A DNA stretch of 64,000 nt. Source: Pelodera strongyloides. Its lineage: Eukaryota > Nematoda > Chromadorea > Rhabditida > Rhabditidae. Where the stretch lies: contig JAANDG010000143.1 in NCBI GenBank assembly GCA_036852015.1, forward strand, positions 186,001-250,000. The letters are read 5' to 3'. The notes beneath the pieces were generated by a model. It was not told where the DNA came from. It ran no database searches and saw only the letters and a list, made by a program, of their open reading frames with translations. The position numbers and the translations under genes were made by a program. Every line of letters begins with the position of its first letter. Position 1 is the stretch's first letter. Shown piece by piece: positions 22,666 through 33,482 of the stretch.

Positions 22666-23357
22666 GATATTAAAATGCACGGAAAGTACCGTACATGAAA
22701 AGTCAACACCACACCCAACACTGCACCACACACCGTAATTATACACAAATTTTGCAAGTTTTCGTGAATTTTTTTTCCTTTTTTTTTTTATTTTTCTGAA
22801 AAAAAATTGTTATTGAATTGTTGTTGTATTATTCCGTTACCCGTCATTTAAAAGTTAGAGCACCGTTTGTTTTAGCAGATTGAATGGGTAAATGTCTACA
22901 ACAATATGTTTATATCCCTGGCGTACCAAGAAAATATGTATTCAGTGTCGTGGTGAGCTTTTAATTCCAACCAAAGAAAATATGTATTGTTAGGATTTGT
23001 GCTATTTTAGATAAAAAACATAAGTTCCATTCAGTGAAGTATATAACCAGTTTGTTGCTGTGTGTATTTGTTTTCAAAATATGTTGTTCTTTGAACGTCT
23101 TAATGATGTTTCTTTTGTTTCCTTTGATTTTCAGATTTTCAAGTTGCGATTGAGGTGCTTGATTGTCTTTTTGACGTTTACGAGTCCAGTTCAAAGCTTT
23201 TCAAGTCCAGTTCCTCTGACTATATTAAAAACGTGGGATGAATTATTGGACGTGAGTTCTTTTCTTTTATCACATGCATTTGTCTTGTGTTTTCGTTCTC
23301 AAGTTTTCATATTTTTATTCCTCATATTATTAGGCGAGAAGGCAATGAATCGCACTA

Positions 23358-24344
23358 ATGGAGGGTGTGTTGGCGCAACTCGATAAATCCAGTGCGTCCG
23401 TGTTTGCTGGATTCTTCGCAATGCCACGACAACCGGTATGTTTTTTTAATTTGTATATATTTACATGATTGGTCGAGATGCGAAGTCCATTTTACTTTGG
23501 AATAATGTAAATTCAACATGTTTTGTTTTCTCTGAAGTCCCTTACAGGGTCATGCTCCTCACCCTTTGTTGTACTGCGTTATTACCGAATTTGTGTACTG
23601 ATGTCTGTGCAGAATATTGGTCAAAGATTGCCTATCCATTGCATATATATGGGTGTGACAAGTGGATCTTTTTGCATAACTTCAGATGTGGTAAATTGCG
23701 TTCTACGCTGTTGCGGACGGAGGGTCATTTTTAAAAATATGGGTTAGCCGGAATAAACTGTCCCTTTGAATCGTCAGTATTCTTATATTACCCGGGGAAA
23801 AGAAGCAGACATTTGAGAGTAGCAGTGACACTGGTGCACTTTGTTGTTGTTCTATAGACGATAAAATGATTTTTTACAGTTTGCACACGCGCTGAAAGTC
23901 AGTGTTGTGGAGTAGCCAGCTGGGTGGACCGTGCCTACTGGAAGCATAGACGTGGAAGATTACAGTGTATTTTAAGAGGTTCGGTTTTGCTAATTTTGTT
24001 ACCTTTTACAGTTGTTTCGTATTTTTAGAATATGCTCAAGGCATGAATACTGCTTTCAGATCTTGACACACGGTGCGCTTGTTGACGTTGTCTTGTCTGG
24101 TGCTCGATTCTTAATCGCTTATGTATGTTACTTTTCTTATTGATCATATCTTTTCCTAATTTCAATTTATAGGCTGAGTGATGTCCTGTTCAGTCTTTCA
24201 ATTTGTGTTTCGTTTCGTTTCACGACTATTATTTTTCGCTTTTCAGGTTACTATGACACGCTCACTGTGCCTTCCGAGGAACACTCACGCTGTAATTTAC
24301 AGTTCAAGAATAGGGTCAGTTATCCTACATTCCTGTGAGTTTCT
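23358..24344 (+). CDS. doubtful small gene, three exons
   Basis: A weak model. Exon 1 (23358-23435) follows an acceptor at 23335 and a 22-nt leader, and would encode MEGVLAQLDKSSASVFAGFF and six more residues. A second exon (23880-23902, FAHALKV) and a third (24247-24344, YYDTLTVPSEEHSRC and more) join it with matching phases. I found no good continuation after 24344: the next acceptor leads to a stop or a very short exon. If exon 2 is read through, the protein ends at 37 residues (stop 23913-23915). It could be a decayed gene or chance. I do not recognise the protein. It lies about 2 kb upstream of the kinase gene on the same strand. Confidence 0.25.
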
Positions 24345-24364
24345 TCTCTTATTGTTCTTATTTA

Positions 24365-24610
24365 AAACATACGATTTCGAGACAGGGCATAAAACTCGTC
24401 GGGAAAAGCTCAAAACCACCATCCAAATATATGCAGTGTTTCCGAAACTTGTATCTCTTTATGATACGTTTCTGATTTTCACCATACCTAATATGCTAAT
24501 CCCGACGGTGATATGGCTACGAGCTACGAGCTCAAGACCACCGTCTCAATTTATGCAATATGCTAATTCGGATGGTGGTTTCGTCGGTCAGAGCGTCAAC
24601 GAGTTTATTC
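24365..24610. repeat. dispersed repeat family I, copy 1
   Basis: Shares CAGGGCATAAA, TGATACGTTTCT, ATGCTAAT and ATTTATGCAATATGCTAATTC with 44745-44955. Internal ACCACCGTCT and GGTGGTGGTT motifs could pair. Confidence 0.6.
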
Positions 24611-24887
24611 CATGTTTCGAGATTACGTTTGCTCCTCCTATGGTATGTGCAATACTACTAATTCACCGTTTCGTTTCATTTTCCAGTCAAGTTTGTTATG
24701 CTTTCAGGTGAATCCTTCACACACTACGTAGTCGGTGGAACAATTTTCTGCATCTCCAATGGGCCCTTTTCCTTTTTGAGCGAAGAATGGCAATTGGAAC
24801 ATCTCGAATTTAAACCATTCGGTTGGGGCATTATACTTATACATTTGTGTATTTTATATTTGGAGTTTACTCATTATTTACTGCCTA

Positions 24888-25036
24888 TTAAAGAGAAATT
24901 TCGGTCGGTTTTTGAATCGAGTACACCATCGTTCTTATGCAGCTTATGTAAAGGAGCGTAAATTAGACTAAATCGAGCTAAATGTGTAATAATCCGGTTG
25001 TCCAAGCTGCGTTTCAAAACCGGTATTCCACTTTAA
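24888..25036. mobile_element. family A fold-back MITE, copy 7
   Basis: Diverged copy: TTAAAGAGAAATTTCGGTCGG at the left, AAAACCGGTATTCCACTTTAA at the right. Confidence 0.7.
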
Positions 25037-25589
25037 CGTTTAGGCTAATGACTAATTCTATAATGTACTTTTATTTACTTCTATTGTTAGTTTCCTTTCT
25101 TGATTTAAAGTTTTGCAACATTCGACTTTGAAATGTATTTTGGATGACTGGACGGACTGGACCTGTTTCTTATATATGCGGTAGAATTGAATAATAATAC
25201 TTTCCACCCACCTATTTTTGTAGATTGTAGAAACTTTATCTTCGTAGTAGAATCGTTTAAATATTGGATAGATGAAATAATCAAATGAAGTCCCTGACCC
25301 ATTCTTTTCGTCGTTAATTTTCTATTAATAGTATTTTTGCCGTTTTCTATTTGCTTATCGCTTTGACAACTGCTTTGTGTTTTCAATGTACGCATTATTT
25401 ACAAATCTTACAACCATAATTTAAAGATCATAACGATTTTTATTCGTTGCTTTTTTTCGCTGTATTTAATTGTAAGTTTTTCCAGTTTTGTTTATATTGT
25501 GCTCTGAATAAATATGTTTTTCTTGTTGTCGTTTTGTTGTTATGTATTGTACAGTAGTCGGATTGGTAAGGTGGTAGTACCGGGTACGG

Positions 25590-25806
25590 TATGCTCGGTT
25601 CACGTCCATTTCGCGCAGTCGCCGCGCAACCCTCGCGCCATCGCCGCGCAACCTCCGCGCCATCGCCGCGGACCACAGGCGGAATCGCGGCGCCCCTGGG
25701 GCGCAAAGTGGATCCGCCGCCCCGCTGTGGCGGAGCCTCTTTTTACGCGCGGCGATGGCGCCAATGTTGCGCGGCGATGGCGCGAAGTTTCACGTTGCAG
25801 ACGGAT
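25590..25806 (+). repeat. GC-rich dispersed repeat, family J, copy 3
   Basis: Very GC-rich, with tandem words GCCGCGCAACC and CGCGCCATCGCCGCG. It ends with GGCGATGGCGCGAAGTTTC, shared with copy 1. The long open frames on both strands are a by-product of composition. Confidence 0.65.
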
Positions 25807-25865
25807 GATGAACCATAAAGGAGCGGGTGTAATTCGAATGTTGTCTTATAAACCTTAATTTACAA

Positions 25866-26143
25866 ATGGCCTGTCCATGTTTGCGATTCGCACTTGCGAA
25901 AATGGCAAATGCCCTTCCATGTTCAGGCCATTTTGCATGAATGTCAAATGCCTACCGTAACCCATGCGAGTAACGCGTTTGACACGGTCATGCAGCGAAA
26001 GTGTATGAGACCTGTACGATTTGAAATAGATCCGTACTAGATTCAAAATCGCTGCGGGACCATGTCATTTACATTGACTCGAACATGGACAAGCATTTGA
26101 TTTGTCATTTTCGCAAGTGCGAATCGCATAAGTGGACATGCCA
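25866..26143. mobile_element. family K element with long terminal inverted repeats
   Basis: Starts TGGCCTGTCCATGTTTGCGA and ends with its diverged inverse. GATTCGCACTTGCGAAAATG is matched by CATTTTCGCAAGTGCGAATC near the right end. No coding potential, so non-autonomous. It ends 25 nt before the first kinase exon. Confidence 0.75.
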
Positions 26144-26182
26144 TAACAACAGTGTCTATAATTTACAGACTCACCCTCAAAA

Positions 26183-26501
26183 ATGTTAAGCACAAAGAAC
26201 GATGAGAGCGAGGAAAAGAATAGCAGAGGTAATCTTACTTTGTCATTATTGAAAATAGAGTTTTATTAGTTGTTGTGCTTACAAGTCTCCGTCCGTTTCT
26301 CGTTTATCCTTCTCGCTCCTTTCTTTTCTCTTATGTCTTCTCTGTCTCTGTCTCTGTCTCTGTCTCTGTCTCTGTCTCTGTCTCTGTCTCTGTCTCTGTC
26401 TCTGTCTCTGTCTCTGTCTCTGTCTCTGTCTCTGTCTCTGTCTCTGTCTCTGTCTCTGTCTCTGTCTCTGTCTCTCTGTCTCTGTCTCTGTCTCTGTCTC
26501 T

Positions 26502-26542
<41 letters not shown>

Positions 26543-26723
26543 CTCTGTCTCTGTCTCTGTCTCTGTCTCTGTCTCTGTCTCTGTCTCTGTCTCTGTCTCT
26601 GTCTCTGTCTCTGTCTCTGTCTCTGTCTCTGTCTCTGTCTCTGTCTCTGTCTCTGTCTCTGTCTCTGTCTCTGTCTCTGTCTCTGTCTCTCTCTCTGTCT
26701 CTGTCTCTGTCTCTGTCTCTGTC

Positions 26724-26783
<60 letters not shown>

Positions 26784-28332
26784 ATTGCTCGGTCTCTAGC
26801 TCGCTTCATTTCTCTGTCTGCTTCTCCCTCTTTAGTTAAAGCGAAATGCTGGCCGGTTTTTGTAACGCATCGTGGACAACTGAATTCTTACGTATTTATG
26901 CTAATTCGCTCGAATTTAGCTCGATTTTTCATTCTGATTTATGTTCATTTGCAAAACCTGCATAAGAATGCTGGTGTACTCTACGTGTTTCAAAACCCGG
27001 CCGGTATTTCGCTTTAAAGCTCAGACTGTGCCTAATTTTTAAGCTGCGCGCCTGGCCTCCGAATACATTCATGAGGACAAGCCGGATACGCCAGATGCGA
27101 AAGAAGAAAGTTCCAGGAGAAAGACACAACACACACCGGTATATGTTAATTTTCATGCCAGTGTAATAGGCATCGCACATTCGCTCTGACAACACGCGCA
27201 AAAAAATGTTCCTCTTAAAAATGATCAGCCGGGGCGCTCGAAAGGCGTTGGATTCCGATTGGCGCGTCTGTGGCGTCCTTATGGCGCGAGACGTGAGGCG
27301 CCCCTCTAAAAAGTGTGCCATAAGCGTGGCAACAACCTCATTGTACCATGGTGCGCCGCAAGTCGTGCGGCGTTGAATTTCTTTAGTGAAGGTGAAGGGA
27401 TTTTAAAACTCCAAAGTTCGTAACGACCTCTTGCCCTGCGCAGCCTAATCACCCGGCCTAAAGCCGCGTTCGAGTTGGGAAAAAGTTGTGGAATTCCGGA
27501 ATTCCACCGTTCGAGAAGGGACACCGGAAACGTAAATGTTTTTCCGTTATTTAGCCCCAACCGTCGGGGTCAAGCGTCATTTTTGGCTCTTGCAGTTGTC
27601 AAAAATATAATCCCACAACGATTCCACTACGGTATTTTTGCTTTTTCATGCACGTTTCCGCGTCCACCTCGAACGGGGGAATTCCGGAATTCCACCAACT
27701 TTTTCCCAACTCGAACGCGGCTTAATTACCCACTAATTGTATGTATGGATTTAGACCGACAAAGTGTTGAAAAAGTCCAACTACTTGGATAAGGCGATGA
27801 ATGACCCTTCGAATAAACACACCACCAAGGTACTGTAAGTCAAGGGGAAATTAAGTTATGTATGATTACGAATTACGGTAGATGAGGAAGGAAGTATAGC
27901 CACAGTATCCTCACTATCAGTCAGGGGCTTGTGTAGTGCGCCCGCTGTATCAACTTAGTCCGGGGAAACAGTGCCTTAAAGGGTGAGGTCCACCTCAGAA
28001 AATAAAAAAGTTATTAGTTTTATTAGTTTTCCCGTGTCTGTATCTACCAGAATAACTAAAACAAACTTGGCAGAAAATTATTGCCAATGAAATATGGAGC
28101 AAAAAAATGGCCCTCCAGTACCATTATTACGATAGGCGTCGATGGGGTGTGGTGCATGATAAACCGCGCTCTCGCTACCGTTGTTTGGGGACAATGAAAG
28201 GGCGGGATTATGGATGTGCGTTTGTTGCTTTTTTAAAACCATGCGTTTTATTTTTTTGCCAAGCTAAACAAAGCACAATTAATCCCGTCTTCGTCATTTG
28301 TATTGCGTTGTAGTTATTTTAGAACATATTTT

Positions 28333-28364
<32 letters not shown>

Positions 28365-30094
28365 CAAACATTTTTTTCTCAACCAACATGTAAAAAGGAT
28401 ACCAGGCTACCGTAATCCGAGGTACTGAAGCTGGACCATTTTTTGCTCATATTTCGTTGGAAATAATTTTCTGTCAAATTTGTTTTAGTTATTCTGGTAG
28501 ATACAGACACGGGTAATCTAATAAAAATAATAACTTTTTTGTTTTCTGAGGTGGACCTCACCCTTTAAATGGAAGGGTTTTTTTTTGCCCAGCCAGACGA
28601 GCTGAACGGATAATAATATTTAAGTTAAGGAATTCATTAATAAACTTCTCAGTAATGGATACCCATTTAATTATAACCATATTATTATCAGTTTCATACA
28701 TAAATCAATCACTCGATCCCATTATCTCATATAAGTATAACTCAAACCCTAACATATTGCGCAAATGGATTGGGTCACTCAGTTTGCCTTTAGACTTTAG
28801 CATAATAGCCTATACAGGACTCACATCAGTCACACTACAAAGTACAGATTATTATCCACACTGAAAATTCCACTCTACTTTCTTCTTTTTTTCCTACATT
28901 TTAATATCTTATTCTTAAATTATATCCCACCGGGGCATCGTACTGAGATGACCCCACCCCGGTGGCATAAATCCTCATCCTCGTCTATGACTTAGGGGTC
29001 GAAACGAGGTGCCCTACTATCTAACCTTATTCAATTATTACTTTTCGTTCAGTGTTCCTATTACTCTATATTATATTTATTGTATTATAATTATTATAAC
29101 TTGTAATTATGTTTTTTTTCTATAGTAGTATTTATTCTAATATTGTCGAACAAATAAGAATCAACAATGAAATATTACAGAAATTTATATGAGATTTCAG
29201 TCGAACGATGTTTCGAAACAGAAAGTTTCCGTGCAAAAGAGCCACCATTCTGAACAAGAAGTACTCAAAGTACGGCTTTTATTATTATTATTTTTTTGTC
29301 GCTTATTGCTACATCCTGCGTTTGCCAGCCTCTCCGAACATGCGGCGCAAAATTACATGCAACTTGACTTGGTTTTGTTCTCAAACTCAGCCTACATAGA
29401 CAGGCCGAATTTAAATTTGTTATGTACAAATGTTTTTTTCTCAATTCCTTTTTTCCAGCCACTACGTCATGCTGTTAGCGTACCAGAAGGCGCGCAGAAA
29501 GTAGAGGAAGAGTCTGTGCATAATGGCACGGGAGCAATGGTGAGATACAACCCAAGCGACATTGCGAGAATATGGAGTAGCGGTATTGGCGAGTTCTCTA
29601 GCAGTATAGGCTTGTCCGTTCGTTTCTGCAGCCGCACGTTGTGATCGTCGTGCTAGGGAGAACCACCCCAGTACTGAGGCCGTATTCACTAACACACAGG
29701 GAGCCCTCCCTGGCCTTCCCAAGGAGCCAAAGGAGCCAAAGTGTGCGTAGAGAGTGCTAGAGCAGAAGAGATTCAGAGCGCTCGTCAGCCTAGTAGAGAG
29801 AACTCCTTGTGTGTTGGTGAATACGGCCTCTGGATTCTTATGGAGTTTCGTGAGTAGCAAGGGGTGGGCATTCAGCTTTACGTACGGGAGCGTATTGCGC
29901 ATCTGTAGTTTGTAGGCTTCTGCTAGCTTTACATATTATTAAAACAAACAACATTTCTGCAGGCTGGTGCGAAGGTGTTCGAACACTCCGCTAATATGGA
30001 ACCGCGGTCGTCTCAACTGTTAACTATTGAGTGCAAGCCGGTGGGTTATTTCAACAATATTCTGTAGTTTCTACGTTTTATTCTGTAGTTTCTA

Positions 30095-30129
<35 letters not shown>

Positions 30130-33100
30130 GGAGAGAGAGAAAGACATGTAGAGAGAGAGAAGAGAGAGAGAGAGAGGGGGGGACTTAGAGAGAGAAAGAC
30201 ATGTCGAGATAGAGAGAGAGAGACAGAGATTCTGGTCCACTTTAGGATGAGAGTTCGCATCTGGACGTACATACGGCCAGGGCACTATCAATGCGGCAAG
30301 AAGTTCAAGAAGCTATTAAAGATGTCGTGATTCCCGACACTGCAGTTTACGTAAGCCCTCCAGAAATGAAATTTCCAGATTTATCTAAATGATCATGTAC
30401 ACGCCACACATTATGTGTTGCAAAGCCAAACTGGAGATACCTCGGCGTGTAAGGGAGAGAAGAGAAGAATCTGAGAGGCGCAGAGAAATTCTCCCCCGAG
30501 GTAGACTCCCGATTGCTCCGGCTCCGGCTACAGTATGCTTTACTGCAAGAACTACAGTACTTCAAATATGTGATTCAGTACCGCTCGGCCACTCCGTATA
30601 AGGGACAACTCGAAGGCCGGCACTATTTCCACGGCCTAATGGACAGAGAGGACGCGGAAAAGCTGCTTCAAGTGAAACCGAAAGGCTCGTTCCTGATCCG
30701 CAAAGTGGCCGTTCAGGATTATGAGGTAAAGCTGTGCTGCGCGGATGTTGCGGTGCCGCGCTCACCCGGCACTCAATTCGCACTTGCTCCGCGCTGAGGT
30801 CTAACTGACACAGGTCGTGCATAACATTTCGCATACAACTAGCGAAGAGGATTTCAGCGCCGAGTTCATCATAGTTCGAAGTTTACTCATTATTATTCAC
30901 CGAATTGTTTAATATTTATCTTATTGATTAAAGCTTGTAATTGTTTTCTCTTTACAACCACTATATCGCGGACCGGGACCGAACTCGGGTTGAATGCGCG
31001 GAAGCAAAATCATAACCACCAGGCCATAGTTCTTTCTCCCTATTCACATTTCTATCTTCAGTGTTTCGTCATATCCGTTCAATGTATGTGGGGCGTCACA
31101 CATCACCGCGTATTCTCCACAGAAAGTGCGCACTGGTTTTGGTTGAGCAATCATCTATTCACGGTGGGGGGTTTCATTTGGTGCAGTGGTAGTGCGCGAG
31201 GATCTCGGGCAATAGAACAAGGGTTCGATACCTGCTAGGGTGGTTTGCGTACATACAAAAATGCCAGTTGGTCTACTTCTGGTTCCTTGCGCCGAGGCGC
31301 ACAATGTTTGCGAGCTTTTGGCGCACATGTCGCGCACAACGCAGTTGCGTCAATTGTCCGCAGCCATAATTGTTTCACGTTGTTCTAATTAAACTAATTT
31401 AGAATATCTGCGACCTGATCGACTTTCACATTCGAAAGAAGGAGCCACTTGACAAGGGTGGAACGCTAATTACCAAAGGAATCAAACGAGCACCGTGGCA
31501 ATTAACACACGAACAGGTAATTATTATTGTTTGTATGCTTTGCGCTATTGACGCGCAAAATGGTGTTCGCCATTGCGATGCGGAAGATCCAACTTTCCGC
31601 CAAAGGTGCGCGACGTAGCCGTCGCACAGATGCGTCTGTGCGCTTGATCTACATATCCTTTACAGGTGACGATGGGTAAGAAGTTGGGCGAGGGTGCGTT
31701 TGGAGAAGTATTTTCTGGGCATTTGCTCCCAACTACTATATCCCTCCCAATCAAGTGCGCCGCTAAAACAATGCACACCAAGGGATCGACGCAGAATGAC
31801 AAGTGAGTGTTTTGCAAAAAGTTGCCTCGCGCAGGAACCGATCCCTCGTTTAGTACGATGAAGGTAGACCACCTACCACTGAGCCATTCTAAAGTATAAC
31901 CTTTAGAGCCGAATTCCTTCACGAAGCGCGTGTGATGTTGTCTCTTCGACACCCGAACGTGATTAGGTTATATGGAGTCGCGGCGCTGAAGGATCCGATA
32001 ATTATTGTTATGCAATTGGCATTAGGTTAGTGAGGATTTAATAAATATTTCTTACCCGCATGCGCGTTGGGCCCGTGGATGTGCTGCCGCGCGCACAGGT
32101 TATGGTTATGTCTTTATTGTCACACAGGATAGGTGGAATCGCCGCAGTCTGTTTCGCCGGGATGCCGCAGCTCAGGATAGGTGGGAGCGCCGCAGTCTAT
32201 TACGCCATGATGCCGTAGCTTCCCGTTGCAACTCGGTTCATGTTATTCACTGGAGGCTAGAAGTTTACAGGAAAGCTTACTGTAAGCGCATTCATACTCT
32301 TTATCGCATAATTTTAGGCGGCAATCTGTTACATCGCTTACGTGAGAAGCCGTGCATCTCCACGAAAACAAAGCTAAAATACACGGATCAGATCTTGAGT
32401 GGCATGGCCTATCTACAGAAGATGGAGGTTTATTTTCGAAGCAGCCGTATGGAACCATGTTACATGTATAAGAACCAAGCGTCTGCGTTGCGGCTAGCGG
32501 CGCCAATTCAAATATATCCATTGCAGATTATCCATCGCGATCTGGCCACACGTAATGTGCTCCTCGACGGACAAACCTGTAAAATCAGTGACTTTGGGCT
32601 TTCAGTTAAAGGAGTGATACATAAGCAAGCGAGACTGTGCAAAGTTCCCGTTAGGTAAGCGAACCGTAGATTAGATTAATATCTTGAACTTACGGTAGCG
32701 GATATTGCCCGACAATGGTATTAACCGTTGCAAACCGCTATTTTCGCATCCTTGCTTGCCCTCTAACTGTTGATACTCTAACGATTCTATGGTTAGCCCA
32801 ATTGAAAACATAGGTTGATAATGGGCAATAACCTTAGTCCTTAGTCTAGGCTTACTTGTGAACCCAATACTAAGGCCTCTAAGTTGGCCCCCACGCTTCA
32901 CTAATCCTTACCTTTGCAGATGGCTTGCCCCGGAAACCCTTACCCAAGGCCTTTTCTCCAGCAAAACCGACGTCTGGAGTTTTGGAGTCACAATCTGGGA
33001 AGTGTTCTCGAACGGAGCGGCTCCCTACGGTAGCGTACCGGTAGGTTATACTCGTAATGTACCGGTACCGGTCCTTGTAACATCAGTGTTTATGCATATG

Positions 33101-33433
33101 TAATCGATCTGTTAGTGAATAACTCAAGCGCTAAGAAATAAATCATTAAAATCAATAACTCAATTAATTGTATCAGTCTATCAATAGATCAATCCGTTGG
33201 ACGCTAAGGTACAAACAATAAGTAAAAAACTAGCGATCAGTCAATATCAAAAAATCAATAATTTTATACCCTCTGGCACTTTGGAGACGATTGTAACTAT
33301 TTTTCAATTATCCATTATCATAGGAACTCAAACTTGTTCGGCTCGGAGTTGTGAGCGGAAAGCTGCACTTGGACCCAATCGAAGGTATATTTTGTCTGTT
33401 TTCCCATCGGGCAATCTCACTCTTTCTCTCCCA

Positions 33434-33482
<49 letters not shown>

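Larger units (their letters stand above)
21075..23357. other. afd-1 3' UTR and repeat-rich intergenic sequence
   Basis: Directly after the afd-1 stop the sequence is AT-rich with no further exon. It holds a TTAGGC pair (21388-21413), duplicated words around 21358 and 21419 (CATTTGGTATACATATCTAC), a candidate poly(A) signal (22155-22160) and a GC-rich family J copy (22200-22665). I see no gene. Confidence 0.6.

Noticed and set aside
26270..26839. Three overlapping long open frames (Ser-Leu, Ser-Val and Glu-Thr repeats)
   Set aside because: They are translations of the TCTCTG satellite; no start context, no domains, and all frames stay open for the same trivial reason.
28655..28864. AT-rich 69-codon frame resembling a mitochondrial protein (possible NUMT)
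   Set aside because: No mitochondrial motif could be named; composition alone explains the residues. Not reported as a feature.
30420..30533. An Arg/Glu-rich exon before the kinase SH2 domain
   Set aside because: Its frame cannot be joined to the SH2 frame, and the frame that fits has a stop at 30450. A simple intron 30351-30533 resolves it.
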